Source of the DNA: an uncultured Clostridium sp. | Lineage (GTDB): Bacteria; Bacillota; Clostridia; UBA1212; UBA1255 | NCBI GenBank assembly: GCA_900543695.1 | Contig: UQSG01000006.1 | Coordinates: 1 to 64,000 of the forward strand | Direction of reading: 5' to 3' | DNA: 64,000 bases | In this document: positions 36,118 to 45,568 of the stretch, piece after piece | Layout of the letters: every line of letters starts with the position of its first letter | How positions within the stretch are numbered: the first letter of the stretch is position 1 | Translations under genes and position numbers: made by a program | The notes under the pieces: generated by a model | Database searches by the model: none | What the model saw: the letters and a program-made list of their open reading frames with translations, nothing else | What the model was told of the DNA's origin: nothing

Positions 36118-37836
36118 TTACGGTGTTATACCGGATTGAACCAGGCTGTAATAGAGTCCTTTCTCTGCCATCAGCTCTTCATGCGTGCCGGCCTCGGCGA
36201 TATCTCCCTTGTTCATTACGAGGATCAAATCCGCATTCCGGATCGTCGACAGGCGGTGTGCAATGACGAAAGACGTTCTGCCGTTCATCATCTCCCGGAA
36301 GGAGCGCTGGATGTATTGTTCTGTCCGGATATCGACGGAGCTCGTCGCCTCGTCCAGGATCAGCATTGGAGGATCCAAAAGCATTGCCCGCGCGATCGTA
36401 AGGAGCTGCTGCTGTCCAGAAGACAAATCGCCCGTACCAGAAAGTATCGTGTCGTAGCCGTTCGGAAGACGCTTGATAAAGTTATGCGCGTGAGCGGCCT
36501 TTGCCGCCGCAATGATTTCTTCCTCCCCCGCATCCTCTCTGGCATACGCAATATTCTCGCGGACCGTCCCGCGGAAAAGCCAGGTATCCTGTAAAACCAT
36601 AGAGAACTGACGGCGTACGCTGCTCCTTTTCACCGAGGAAATTTCCGTTCCGTCTATTTTAATCGATCCGCCCGTCACATCATAAAAACGCATCAGGAGA
36701 TTTACAAGCGTTGTTTTTCCCGCTCCCGTAGGTCCGACGATTGCGACAACCTGATTCGGCAGGACGTCAATATTCATGTTTCTGATCAGCGGACGCTCGG
36801 GCTCATAGGAAAAGCTGACGTTTTCAAACGTTACGCCTCCGCGGATGTGTTCCGGCAGCTCCGGCATGGCCTCAGGGTCCGCCGCCTCGGAGTCTTCCGC
36901 AAGAATCTCCGCGATGCGTTCGGCGGAAGCAAGCGCACTCTGAATCTGCGTCGTCACACCGGCAATTTCGTTAATTGGTTTTGCGAACTGCGTCGCATAC
37001 GTCAGAAAGGACGCAATTTTTCCTACAGAAAAGCCTCCCAGGCAGGCGGCGATTCCGCCCGCGATGCCTACGGAAATGTAGGCGATATGGTTGACCAGCC
37101 GTGTCGAAGGATTAATTTGGCTCGACGAGAACTGCGCTTTCTGTCCAACGGAATACAGGTCGTCGTTTACGGCCGAAAACCTGCGAAGCAGCTCCTCCTC
37201 CAGTCCGTATGCTTTAACGGTCTTGTATCCGCTGATGATTTCCTCCGCAAAGCCGTTAAGCTCGCCGACCTTTTTCTGCTGTTCTCTAAAAAGGCGCGTC
37301 GAGCGAACGACAACGAATTTTGCTACCAAAACAGAAAGCGGAGTAATAATCAGTACAATCAGAGCGATCCATACATTCAGCGCAAACATAAATCCGATAA
37401 TTCCCAGCACGGTAATAATCCCGGTAAGAAATTGCGAAAGGCACTGGCTGAGACCGTCCGAAATATTGTCCGCATCATTCGTGATCCGGCTCATGACGTC
37501 CCCATGCTTATGCGTGTCAAAATAGCGCAGCGGCAACGTCTGGAGCTTTTTAAAAGCATCCTCTCGAATCCGCTGCACCGTTTTCCCGCTCAATATGCTT
37601 GCAAAATACGGAACCGCCCACTGGGTGACGGCGCCAAGCCCGTATAGAATCGCCAAAATCACAAGATATTCCGGAAATGAATATGGCTTTCCGTTTCCCG
37701 GGACCACCGCGTCGATTGTCTCGCCCAGAACATAAGGGGAAAGCATCGTAAACACGGCGCTGAGCAGACCGCAGATCAGCGTCAGAAGCAAAAGCATTCT
37801 TGATTTTTTGATATACTTCCAAAGCCACCGAATCAA
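36118..37836 (-). CDS. ABC exporter half-transporter (membrane plus ATPase), second of a pair
   Basis: The 572-residue protein has six membrane helices and then an ATPase domain: Walker A GPTGAGKTTLVNLLMRFYD, signature LSSGQQQLLTIARA, Walker B with intact Glu MLILDEATSSVD, and H-loop IAHRLSTI. It lies 15 nt after its partner. Its site is complete, so it provides the active hydrolysis site of a heterodimeric multidrug-type or lipid exporter. Confidence 0.92.
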   Translation of the reverse strand: MIRWLWKYIKKSRMLLLLTLICGLLSAVFTMLSPYVLGETIDAVVPGNGKPYSFPEYLVILAILYGLGAVTQWAVPYFASILSGKTVQRIREDAFKKLQTLPLRYFDTHKHGDVMSRITNDADNISDGLSQCLSQFLTGIITVLGIIGFMFALNVWIALIVLIITPLSVLVAKFVVVRSTRLFREQQKKVGELNGFAEEIISGYKTVKAYGLEEELLRRFSAVNDDLYSVGQKAQFSSSQINPSTRLVNHIAYISVGIAGGIAACLGGFSVGKIASFLTYATQFAKPINEIAGVTTQIQSALASAERIAEILAEDSEAADPEAMPELPEHIRGGVTFENVSFSYEPERPLIRNMNIDVLPNQVVAIVGPTGAGKTTLVNLLMRFYDVTGGSIKIDGTEISSVKRSSVRRQFSMVLQDTWLFRGTVRENIAYAREDAGEEEIIAAAKAAHAHNFIKRLPNGYDTILSGTGDLSSGQQQLLTIARAMLLDPPMLILDEATSSVDIRTEQYIQRSFREMMNGRTSFVIAHRLSTIRNADLILVMNKGDIAEAGTHEELMAEKGLYYSLVQSGITP

Positions 37837-37851
37837 CTTGCCGTCCTCCTT

Positions 37852-39555
37852 TTATTCGGATAAGTGTAAAATTTCCTGATAAACGCCGCAGGTTTCCGCA
37901 AGCTCCTCATGCGTTCCCTGCCCCACACAGACGCCGTCCTCGAGGACGAGAATCCGGTCTGCATTTTTAATGCTGCCGACACGCTGGGCCACTATAATAA
38001 TATTATCAAATCCCAGCTCTGCCACCGCCGCACGCAGGCGCGATTCCGTTCCGTAATCCAGCGCGCTCGTGCTGTCGTCCAATATCAGAATTTTAGGATT
38101 TCGGACGAGCGCCCGCGCAATGCTGAGCCGCTGCTTTTGTCCCCCGGAAAAATTTGCCCCTGCGCGTTCTACTACGGTGTCATACCCCTCCGGCAGACGC
38201 TCTATAAATTCCTCCGCCTGCGCCGCGCGTGCGGCCGCCGCTACTTCTTCGCGGGAAGCATCCTTTCTGCCCTGCAGAATATTTTCCGCCACCGTTCCGG
38301 AGAAAAGCTCGGCCCGCTGCGCCGCGACGGAAATTCTGCTTCGCAGCACCGCGAGCGGAAGCTTGCCGATTTCCCGTCCGAAAACTGAAATCTTTCCCTC
38401 CGTCGCATCGTAAAAACGCAGAATCAGGTTCACGAGCGTCGTTTTTCCGCTTCCCGTTCCGCCGATCACACCGAGCGTTTCGCCTTTTTTCAAAGAAAAC
38501 GTAATGTTTTTCAGCGCCGGCTCACCTCCGTGATAGGAAAACGACACATTATCAAAGGAAAGCGTATCAGACGCGCCGTCCTCCGGCAGAGCCGCCTCGG
38601 CGGCGGCCGGCTCGCGAACGGAAACTTCTGTATCCAAGACCTCTTTTACGCGCGAATACGATGCGGCCGCCTTCGTAAAGAGCACAACCAGATTGGCGAT
38701 CACAAGAAGCGCCGTTACCATATAGGTGATGTAATTAATAAACGCAATAATTTCTCCGTCCGTCATCGTCCCCGCATTGATCCGGATCCTGCCGAACCAC
38801 AAAATGCACAGAATCGCAGCGTTCATAATCACAGACGTAACCGGATTCAGCAGCGCCGAGATCTTGCCTACGCGGACAGAGGCCGCAAAATATTCGTCAT
38901 TGGCCGCTTCAAACCGCGCGTTCTCCTTCTGTTCCTTGGAAAATGCGCGAATTACGCGCACGCCGGAAAGATTTTCCCGCACCACCGCAGAAATCCGATC
39001 CAGCCTTTGCTGTACTCTTTTATAAATCGGTACCGTAACGCGGATCACAATATATACCGCCGCCGCAAGCAGCGGAAGCGCGGCCAATATAATCAGAGAA
39101 AGCTTAAAATTCAGATACATGGCCATCACCAGACTGCCAATGCAGATAAAAGGCGCGCGTATGACCAGACGGATCATCATCGCGACCGCCTGCTGCAGCA
39201 CGTTTACGTCGTTCGTAATTCTGTTGACCATTTCCGGAATCCCGATTTGATCCGTTTCCGCATGGGAAAACCCGAGCATCGTTCGAAACAGCTTATTTCT
39301 CAGCGCCGTTCCAAAGCCCTGAGAGGCTACGGACGCATAATACTGGCAGATCATTGCGCTTCCGAAGCCAAGGACGGCAATTCCGAGCATTAAAAGTCCC
39401 ATCCCTATAATGTATTTCTGATCTCCGGAAGCAACGCCCCGGTCGATAACGTTCACCATCAGCGTGGGGATCAGAAGCTCGAACACCGCCTCCAAAAGCT
39501 TAAAAAACGGCCCCAGGATCAACTGTTTTTTATATTTCAGCAAATCTTCCTTCAT
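37852..39555 (-). CDS. ABC exporter half-transporter with degenerate Walker B, first of a pair
   Basis: The 567-residue protein has six membrane helices and an ATPase domain: Walker A GGTGSGKTTLVNLILRFYD, signature FSGGQKQRLSIARA. Walker B reads ILILDDSTSALD, so the catalytic Glu is replaced by Asp, and the H-loop reads VAQRVGSI without the usual His. This is the standard mark of the degenerate partner in heterodimeric ABC exporters. Its start overlaps the dnaX stop by 4 nt. Confidence 0.92.
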   Translation of the reverse strand: MKEDLLKYKKQLILGPFFKLLEAVFELLIPTLMVNVIDRGVASGDQKYIIGMGLLMLGIAVLGFGSAMICQYYASVASQGFGTALRNKLFRTMLGFSHAETDQIGIPEMVNRITNDVNVLQQAVAMMIRLVIRAPFICIGSLVMAMYLNFKLSLIILAALPLLAAAVYIVIRVTVPIYKRVQQRLDRISAVVRENLSGVRVIRAFSKEQKENARFEAANDEYFAASVRVGKISALLNPVTSVIMNAAILCILWFGRIRINAGTMTDGEIIAFINYITYMVTALLVIANLVVLFTKAAASYSRVKEVLDTEVSVREPAAAEAALPEDGASDTLSFDNVSFSYHGGEPALKNITFSLKKGETLGVIGGTGSGKTTLVNLILRFYDATEGKISVFGREIGKLPLAVLRSRISVAAQRAELFSGTVAENILQGRKDASREEVAAAARAAQAEEFIERLPEGYDTVVERAGANFSGGQKQRLSIARALVRNPKILILDDSTSALDYGTESRLRAAVAELGFDNIIIVAQRVGSIKNADRILVLEDGVCVGQGTHEELAETCGVYQEILHLSE

Positions 39556-41291
39556 TTGTCTTCTACCCGGAATCCTTCCTGCTTTGAAAGCTCCCGCAGC
39601 ATTGAGACCGCGTCGTTAAAGGCATCGCCGCTTTTCTCTGCTTCTGCGGACTGCGGAGCGGGCGCCTGCGTCTGCGGAGAAGAGAACCCGTCCAATTTGT
39701 CATTTTTGGTTGCATATACCACTCTGAGCGGCATCCCGTATGCCGCCGCTGCGCTTTCTGACAAGATTTCCGTCGCCTCTTTTTTGAGAATCATATCTTT
39801 GACAATCGGACTGGCAAACACAAGGATCAAATTCCCTTTTCCATCCAGCACGCCTTTGCTGTTGATTTTGATCAGTGCAGAAAGAGAGGCCTGTCCGCGA
39901 GAGGAAATATTTGCCAGAAATTCCTTCCAGTCGGATTCGTCAGAGTCCCGGACGGCAGCCGGGGCGGCGGAAGCCGGCTGCGGCTCGGTACGGTTCGGCA
40001 TGGACGCGGCGGTTTGGCGCGACTCCGTTTTTTCGGTCCCTTCCGCCGGCTTTTCCGGAATCGCCGGCTGCGGCGGAGCCGCCTCGCGGGCCTGCGGCCG
40101 TTCCGGCGTCCGGCTGCGGCGCGGAGTATCAAGCGCTGCGAAATCGGAAAGGCGCTTTTCAAGCACTGCAACGCGTTCTGTCAGAGACGCTTCGGATACG
40201 TCCCACTTTCTGTCGCAAAGGGAAAGGATTCCCGCCTCAAAAAGGATTTTTCGCTGCACCGCCCATTTCAGGCTGCTGTCCAGCCGGGACAGCTCTCGGA
40301 TCATAAGCGACAGCTCCTGCGCATTCACTGCAAGAGCCATTTCCCGCAGCCGTTCCAGACTTTCCTTTGTTTCGTACAGCAGTCCGTCGGAATCCTGTAC
40401 GCTCAGAAGCACAAGCACGTTCCGGAAAATCTGCATCAGTTCTCCGATAAAGTCGGAAGGATCCCTTCCTTCCGAAAAAAGCACTGAAATCTGTTTCAGG
40501 AGCTCCGCTCCCTCCGAATGAATAATATGGGAAGCAAACGCTTCAAGAAATTCCTTATCGACCGAACCCGTCGCGGCTCTGGCCGCGGCAAGCGTCAGAC
40601 GGTCCGAGCAGGAGGCCAGCGTCTGATCCAAAAGACTGATCGCATCCCGCAGCGCCCCGTCCGACTTTTCAGCCAGAAATGCAAGCGCAGAACGTTCATA
40701 TGAAATTTGCTGTTCTTTACAGATTTTTTCCAGCCTGCCGATGATTCCCTCCTGGGAAATCCTCTTGAAATCATATCTCTGACATCTGGATAATATAGTA
40801 ACAGGAAGCTTATTCGGCTCTGTCGTTGCAAGGATGAACAGAACGTCCTGAGGAGGCTCCTCCAGCGTTTTCAAAAGAGCGTTAAAGGCTCCGGGCGACA
40901 GCATATGCACTTCGTCTATAATAAACACTTTGTATCTGGCGACAGAAGCGGCGTACGCCGTATCCTCAATAATAGACCGGATATTATCGACGCCGTTGTT
41001 GGAAGCGGCGTCGATTTCCGAAACGTCCAGGATCTGCTGTGTCAAAATATTCCTGCACACGTCGCATTCGTTGCAGGGATTCCCGTTTTGTGGATTCAGA
41101 CAGTTTACCGCACGCGCAAAAATTTTTGCCATTGTAGTCTTCCCGGTTCCCCGTGTGCCGCAAAACAAATAGGCATGCGCAATTCTGCCTGATATTACGG
41201 CATTTCGGAGTACGGTAACGATCGGCTGCTGTTCAACGACCTCGTCAAACGTCATAGGACGCCACTTTCTGTACAACGCCATGTATGCCAT
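39552..41291 (-). CDS. dnaX: DNA polymerase III subunit gamma/tau
   Basis: The 579-residue clamp-loader ATPase has Walker A GTRGTGKTTMAK, the zinc cysteines (NCLNPQNGNPCNECDVC), Walker B with VFIIDEVHMLS, and the sensor region TTEPNKLPVTILSRCQR. A Pro/Glu-rich linker is followed by the tau-like C-terminal domain. I take the start at MAYMALYRKWRP (41291), the usual family beginning. The SRP RNA lies directly upstream, as in many Bacillota. No RecR or YbaB gene follows; the ABC exporter is coupled instead. Confidence 0.95.
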   Translation of the reverse strand: MAYMALYRKWRPMTFDEVVEQQPIVTVLRNAVISGRIAHAYLFCGTRGTGKTTMAKIFARAVNCLNPQNGNPCNECDVCRNILTQQILDVSEIDAASNNGVDNIRSIIEDTAYAASVARYKVFIIDEVHMLSPGAFNALLKTLEEPPQDVLFILATTEPNKLPVTILSRCQRYDFKRISQEGIIGRLEKICKEQQISYERSALAFLAEKSDGALRDAISLLDQTLASCSDRLTLAAARAATGSVDKEFLEAFASHIIHSEGAELLKQISVLFSEGRDPSDFIGELMQIFRNVLVLLSVQDSDGLLYETKESLERLREMALAVNAQELSLMIRELSRLDSSLKWAVQRKILFEAGILSLCDRKWDVSEASLTERVAVLEKRLSDFAALDTPRRSRTPERPQAREAAPPQPAIPEKPAEGTEKTESRQTAASMPNRTEPQPASAAPAAVRDSDESDWKEFLANISSRGQASLSALIKINSKGVLDGKGNLILVFASPIVKDMILKKEATEILSESAAAAYGMPLRVVYATKNDKLDGFSSPQTQAPAPQSAEAEKSGDAFNDAVSMLRELSKQEGFRVEDK

Positions 41292-41331
41292 CTTTTCGCT
41301 GTCCTCCAGATAAAAAATGTCGGCCTTCAAA

Positions 41332-41437
41332 GGTACCTCCGGGAAGAATACGGCACACAGAGGGCTTCGCTTACCGCTGCTTCCTTCCGGACCTGACGGG
41401 GTTCACAAATTTCTGTTGCGTATGTCCCGGCTGCACC
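41332..41437 (-). ncRNA. ffs: Signal recognition particle RNA, small bacterial (4.5S) type
   Basis: The minus strand carries the invariant core GTCAGGTCCGGAAGGAAGC at about 41397-41379, which includes the SRP-core internal loops and the GGAA tetraloop. Flanking sequences pair into a long hairpin (GGTGCAGCCGGGA against TTCCCGGAGGTACC). The RNA assembles with Ffh for membrane targeting. The ends are estimated from the stem and may be off by several bases. Confidence 0.92.
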
Positions 41438-41450
41438 TTCGAAAGCCGAA

Positions 41451-41479
41451 CTTATAAAATAGTATACTCTATTTTGCAA
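41451..41479 (-). promoter_or_regulatory. Promoter of the SRP RNA
   Basis: Minus-strand TTGCAA (41479-41474), 17-nt spacer, TATAAG (41456-41451). The RNA would start about 8-12 nt downstream, next to the base of the SRP stem; dnaX may be transcribed by read-through. Confidence 0.6.
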
Positions 41480-41545
41480 GTAAACGCAATCAAAAATTAC
41501 AAAAGAGACGCCGGCCCCGACAGGAAAAAGTTCCTTACAGAACTG

Positions 41546-41595
41546 TTGACTTTTATCAGATCCGGGATTACAATGCGGATTATCCGTTTTCGGAT
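41546..41595 (+). promoter_or_regulatory. Promoter and candidate operator of the MarR-MATE pair
   Basis: TTGACT (41546-41551), 17-nt spacer, TACAAT (41569-41574). Just downstream lies ATCCG-TTTT-CGGAT (41582-41595), placed where a MarR dimer could block transcription. The operator role is inferred. Confidence 0.6.
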
Positions 41596-41610
41596 GAAAT
41601 GGAGGAACAA

Positions 41611-42048
41611 ATGCAAACTCATATTACAGACCAGCTTGCAGCTTTTAATCGGCTTTATAAAGAAATGGATGAAATCTACCACATATACGCAAAGAAGCAG
41701 GGTGTTTCGGACGCAGCGCTGTGGCTGATGTATTCCCTTTATGAAAGGGACGCCGGCTACACGCAAAGAGAGCTCTGCTCCGCCTGGCATTATCCTCCGC
41801 AAACCGTTAATTCCTCTTTAAAAAATCTGGAAAAGCAGGGACTTATTGCGCTAACGGCGATTCCCGGAAATAAAAAGAACAAGCTTGTAGTTTTAACGGA
41901 AAAGGGAAAAGAAATGACGCAAAGAATCATTTCCGCTCTTGTGCTTGCGGAGCAGAAGTCCCTTCAGGGCTTAAAGCGCAGCGAACAGGAAGCGTTGTTA
42001 TCTTTAACAAAAAAATACGTAGAGCTTCTGCGAGCCGAAATAAATTAA
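41611..42048 (+). CDS. MarR family transcriptional regulator
   Basis: The 145-residue protein has the MarR winged-helix fold: YTQRELCSAWHYPPQTVNSS and LKNLEKQGLIAL for the recognition helix and following strand, then the wing KKNKLVVLTEKGKEMTQ. The start at 41611 follows GGAGG by 5 nt; an ATG four codons earlier overlaps that site. It stands before a MATE transporter gene, the same arrangement as MepR-MepA, so it probably represses the pair. Confidence 0.9.
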   Translation: MQTHITDQLAAFNRLYKEMDEIYHIYAKKQGVSDAALWLMYSLYERDAGYTQRELCSAWHYPPQTVNSSLKNLEKQGLIALTAIPGNKKNKLVVLTEKGKEMTQRIISALVLAEQKSLQGLKRSEQEALLSLTKKYVELLRAEIN

Positions 42049-42201
42049 CATTTTCAAACGTCATCGGAAGACCGTGTGTCGCAATACACAGAAGAAATGA
42101 ATTTTTGGTCGGAAAAGCTTTTGATTCGCTCGATTGCCGCAGCGTGATCGGGCGATTTTTACAAAAATCAGGAACTTTTGGAAAGAAGGAGAGACATATT
42201 T

Positions 42202-43548
42202 GTGAGTTCAACTGCACTTTTTTCAAAGACACCGCCGCTGAAGCTGTTCTTTCTCGCTTCCATCCCCGGAGCAATCAGTATGCTTGCTTCCGCACTGTAC
42301 CAAACGATTGACGGTGTTTTCGTAGGCCGTTTCCTGGGCGAGACGGCTTTTGCTGCGGTCAATCTTGCCATGCCGTTCGTTATTATCAACTTTTCGCTGG
42401 CGGATCTGATCGGCGTCGGTTCCGCCGTTCCCATATCCATCTGTCTGGGAAAGGGGCAGAAACAGGAAGCAGATAATATTTTCACATGCGCCTGTCTTCT
42501 GATCGTAGGCACTGGCATGCTGATCGGCGGGATCATGTTTGCTGCTGCGCCGCTGCTGATTCGACTTATGGGCGCCGAAGGAGCATTTGCCAATCTGGCG
42601 ATCCAGTACCTGAGGGTTTACGCGCTCTGCTCCCCAGTCACCACCATTATATTTGCAGTGGACAATTATCTGCGGATCTGCGGATTGATCCGCGGCAGCA
42701 TGCTGATGAATATTCTGATGTCCGCTTTAAGCGCCGGATTAGAGTTTCTGTTTCTTGGGGTATTTCGCTTCGGAATCTGGGCGGCGGCTCTGGCGACATG
42801 CTGCGGTATGATGATCTGCGCCTTATTGGCTTTTATTCCCTTTCTTCGGCGGAAAACGCTGCTTCGCTTCTGCAAGCCGCGCTTCAGCTTCGCAATGATC
42901 CGGCAGATCGTTGCCTGCGGAAGCCCAAACTTTTTAAACAATATTGCAGGCCGGATCACCTCTATTATAATGAATGCAATTCTGGTACGTACCGGAGGCG
43001 AAGCCGCTGTCTCCGTTTACGGTATTTTAATGTATGCAGACGGATTCGTTCAGCCGCTCCTGTACGGAATGTGCGATTCCCTTCAGCCTGCGGTCGGGTA
43101 TAATTGGGGAGCGCAAAAGTTTACCAGAGTACGGGCAATTGAAAAATGCTGCTTCGCCGCAAGCGGAATCATCTCCATCGCAGCGGTATTCGTCATTGCG
43201 CTTTTGCCGGAGCCGATTACAAAATTGTTTGTACCCGAAGCGGGGATTGATGTTCTGACGCTTTCTGTCGGCGCGCTGCAGCTTTTCAGTCTTACTTATA
43301 TTACTCGCTGGATTTCCTTTGCAACGCAAAGCTACATGCTGGCTATTGAAAAGCCCTTGCCTGCGTCCATTATTTCGGTATCTACTGCGCTGATTTTCCC
43401 CGTGATTTTAATATGTGCGCTCTGGCCGCTGGGACTGACCGGTATCTGGCTGAATTTTGCCGGAGCCTCCCTTCTAGCCGCAGTTTTATCTCTGATCCTT
43501 CTTTATAGGCTGCGCGGCGAGCTGCACAGGCCTGATGCGGTAATATAA
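42202..43548 (+). CDS. MATE family multidrug efflux transporter (MepA-like)
   Basis: The 448-residue protein has about 12 membrane helices and MATE motifs (LYQTIDGVFVGRFLG; ALATCCGMMICALL; QPAVGYNWGAQKF). It exports cationic drugs or metabolites with Na+ or H+. The start is GTG at 42202 with AAGGAG 10 nt before it; an upstream in-frame TTG lacks a site. It probably forms a unit with the MarR gene 153 nt upstream. Confidence 0.92.
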   Translation: MSSTALFSKTPPLKLFFLASIPGAISMLASALYQTIDGVFVGRFLGETAFAAVNLAMPFVIINFSLADLIGVGSAVPISICLGKGQKQEADNIFTCACLLIVGTGMLIGGIMFAAAPLLIRLMGAEGAFANLAIQYLRVYALCSPVTTIIFAVDNYLRICGLIRGSMLMNILMSALSAGLEFLFLGVFRFGIWAAALATCCGMMICALLAFIPFLRRKTLLRFCKPRFSFAMIRQIVACGSPNFLNNIAGRITSIIMNAILVRTGGEAAVSVYGILMYADGFVQPLLYGMCDSLQPAVGYNWGAQKFTRVRAIEKCCFAASGIISIAAVFVIALLPEPITKLFVPEAGIDVLTLSVGALQLFSLTYITRWISFATQSYMLAIEKPLPASIISVSTALIFPVILICALWPLGLTGIWLNFAGASLLAAVLSLILLYRLRGELHRPDAVI

Positions 43549-43558
43549 AACCGCCTGA

Positions 43559-43598
43559 ACAAACAGGCTCCGCCGCAGAAGAGGCAAAGCCTGTTTGT
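43559..43598. repeat. 11-bp inverted repeat between convergent genes
   Basis: ACAAACAGGCT (43559-43569) and AGCCTGTTTGT (43588-43598) form a perfect stem between the MATE and dockerin gene ends. No T-run follows on either strand, so it is at best a weak terminator or an RNA-end-protecting stem. Confidence 0.5.
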
Positions 43599-43618
43599 GA
43601 ACCCTTCATGGGCTCCCG

Positions 43619-45250
43619 TCAAATTATGGCCGTAGTCTGCGGTCCGAGAACGACGTCCCAATTTGCCAGATACTGCAAGAGCAGCGTCGCATCTCTTCCG
43701 TTGATCTCGCCGTCGCCATTGACGTCTGCATACGTTTCATTGATGGTAACATCCCACTCAGCCAGATATTGCAGCAGCAGCGTAACATCTACGCCGTTGA
43801 TCTGGTCGTTGCCATCAACGTTTCCATACGTTGGTTCCGATCCATCGGAAAGCCTTGTGAAACGGATATTATCAATATACAGCGTTTCAGCGCGCACGCC
43901 AAACTTCAGCGTAGACTGTGTGGAAATCAAAGCGTTCTCAACGGTAACCAGAACGGTTCCCTCCGCATCGAGAATCTGCGCATCGCTGTAATATTTTTCA
44001 GAGTACATCGCGCTTTCCGGCATTTCCGGATTTGCATATTTCACCTGGGCAAACAGACTGCCGTCGGCATAAAACTGAATCGTTCCTTCATCATCGTCTA
44101 CGATCTTATAGGTGTGGAAAGCATTGGCCGCCTCTACCGCATCGGCAAAGAAATACCCTTTGACCTGAAGCTTGTTTAAAGTGCTGTCAAAATATTTTAC
44201 AAAGATTTCGATCCCCTGCTTACCATCCTTCGTCCGGAACGAGAAACCGATTCCCGTCGTGCCCGTCGTGCTGTCCGCTCCGTCGCCTCTGGCGCCGTCG
44301 TTTTCAAAGAACGGCGTTGTGCCCTCATCGCCCGTTCTTATGTAAAATCCGCAGAAATTGGAGCCGCCGGTTCCTTTGAGATCGAAAGAAATTTCACTTC
44401 CGCCTTTCCATCTGTCGTCAAATTCCGCCTGTGAAAATTGAGAAAGCATCGCGCTGTGGTCGTCCGCCACGACGACAGAGGAGGTAGGGTTTCCGGCCAG
44501 AGGCGTCCAATTGACACGGAAGGGATTTCCATCCGCATAGGAAACGCCGTACAGATCATAGCCCGCTTCCAGATCGTTGAAGTCAAACGTATATTCCGGA
44601 ACCGCATCGAGCGCCTCAGGAATTACCTCCGTCCGTTCCGGAGGCGGCATATCATCCAGTGTGTTCGCAGCGCAATACGCGGCATCGTAAGCACTTGCCT
44701 CCGCCTCGCTCTTGAAGAAGCCGATGTACGCGATCCGCGTTTCTCCTCCGTCTGCAATCCCCACGCGCAGGCGTACACTCGTTATATTCGCCTCACCCAC
44801 ACCCTGAAAGCACTCGGACACGGAATAAATTTTCAGATGCCAGGCGTTGTCGGCAGTCATATTGGGCGCAGTAAAAGACCCTGGCTGCCCCCATCCCAGC
44901 GCCGGTTCCGTATCAGCCGTTACGTAGTGATTGTTTCCGTCGAACGAGGTGTTGGATGCGCCGGCATATTTCACCGCCATATACTGGTACTCATGGGGAA
45001 CGCTGATCCCCATAACCGCTACCCACGGATCGATATTGTTATCCTCGTTCAAATCGCTGGTAATCAGGCTAATATACTCGCCGTTTGTGGATTCCGTGAT
45101 TTCCACGTCGCTTGTCGTCTCCAGAGACTGTTCCGTCATCACATAAACGTACGTGTCGTCATACGCTTCTTCGGCTGAAAGCGCAAAGCTGCCTGTCATC
45201 AGACTTGCGGCGACCGACAAAGCCAAAACAAGACTTAAAACTTTTTTCAT
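43619..45250 (-). CDS. Secreted dockerin-containing beta-sandwich protein
   Basis: The 543-residue protein has a signal peptide (MKKVLSLVLALSVAASLMTG, cleaved near FALSAEEA) and an N-terminal beta domain (about 30-185). A second beta-sandwich (about 205-470) ends LYIDNIRFTRL. A type I dockerin follows, with two calcium loops (NVDGNDQINGVDVTLLLQYL and ADVNGDGEINGRDATLLLQY). Dockerins dock onto cohesins of a scaffoldin, normally in cellulosomes. No cohesin gene lies in the window. No catalytic motif is evident, so a glycan-binding role is likely. Confidence 0.85.
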   Translation of the reverse strand: MKKVLSLVLALSVAASLMTGSFALSAEEAYDDTYVYVMTEQSLETTSDVEITESTNGEYISLITSDLNEDNNIDPWVAVMGISVPHEYQYMAVKYAGASNTSFDGNNHYVTADTEPALGWGQPGSFTAPNMTADNAWHLKIYSVSECFQGVGEANITSVRLRVGIADGGETRIAYIGFFKSEAEASAYDAAYCAANTLDDMPPPERTEVIPEALDAVPEYTFDFNDLEAGYDLYGVSYADGNPFRVNWTPLAGNPTSSVVVADDHSAMLSQFSQAEFDDRWKGGSEISFDLKGTGGSNFCGFYIRTGDEGTTPFFENDGARGDGADSTTGTTGIGFSFRTKDGKQGIEIFVKYFDSTLNKLQVKGYFFADAVEAANAFHTYKIVDDDEGTIQFYADGSLFAQVKYANPEMPESAMYSEKYYSDAQILDAEGTVLVTVENALISTQSTLKFGVRAETLYIDNIRFTRLSDGSEPTYGNVDGNDQINGVDVTLLLQYLAEWDVTINETYADVNGDGEINGRDATLLLQYLANWDVVLGPQTTAII

Positions 45251-45304
45251 AATTCTCCTCCAAAAACATATTTAGGAATACGGAATTCCCATTTCAATGC
45301 TTTT

Positions 45305-45333
45305 ATTATAATAATTCATATTTTAAATTGCAA
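45305..45333 (-). promoter_or_regulatory. Promoter of the dockerin-protein gene
   Basis: Minus-strand TTGCAA (45333-45328), 17-nt spacer, perfect TATAAT (45310-45305), about 50 nt before the GGAGG/ATG of the gene. Confidence 0.7.
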
Positions 45334-45421
45334 TATTTTTTTCATCTATTACAAGTAAAATCCATTAATCTTTCTAACCGTCCCGTTCTTTGAAAATTTC
45401 AATGTTTTTTTATTTTTCCTA

Positions 45422-45450
45422 TTGTCAACCGGGTTTTCCCGTGGTATAAT
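45422..45450 (+). promoter_or_regulatory. Promoter of tRNA-Gln
   Basis: TTGTCA (45422-45427), 17-nt spacer, TATAAT (45445-45450), about 35 nt before the mature tRNA 5' end. Confidence 0.75.
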
Positions 45451-45491
45451 AGCTGTCGTTGTATCGTTAACGGTACAGTGTATTAATGCAA

Positions 45492-45565
45492 TGCGGAATT
45501 GTGTAATGGTAGCACGAATGACTCTGACTCATTTTGTCTGGGTTCGAATCCTAGTTCCGCAGCCA
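45492..45565 (+). tRNA. tRNA-Gln, anticodon CTG
   Basis: A complete cloverleaf of 74 nt can be folded: acceptor TGCGGAA with TTCCGCA, anticodon stem AATGA/TCATT with loop CTCTGAC (anticodon CTG), T arm with TTCGAATC, and an encoded CCA end. It reads CAG codons. It is a single-gene transcript with its own promoter and terminator. Confidence 0.95.
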
Positions 45566-45568
45566 GTG

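Noticed and set aside
39552..41291. Internal frameshift site for a gamma form of dnaX
   Set aside because: The A-rich run in a lysine pair near the 3' end is not in the A AAA AAG frame, so there is no support for a programmed product.
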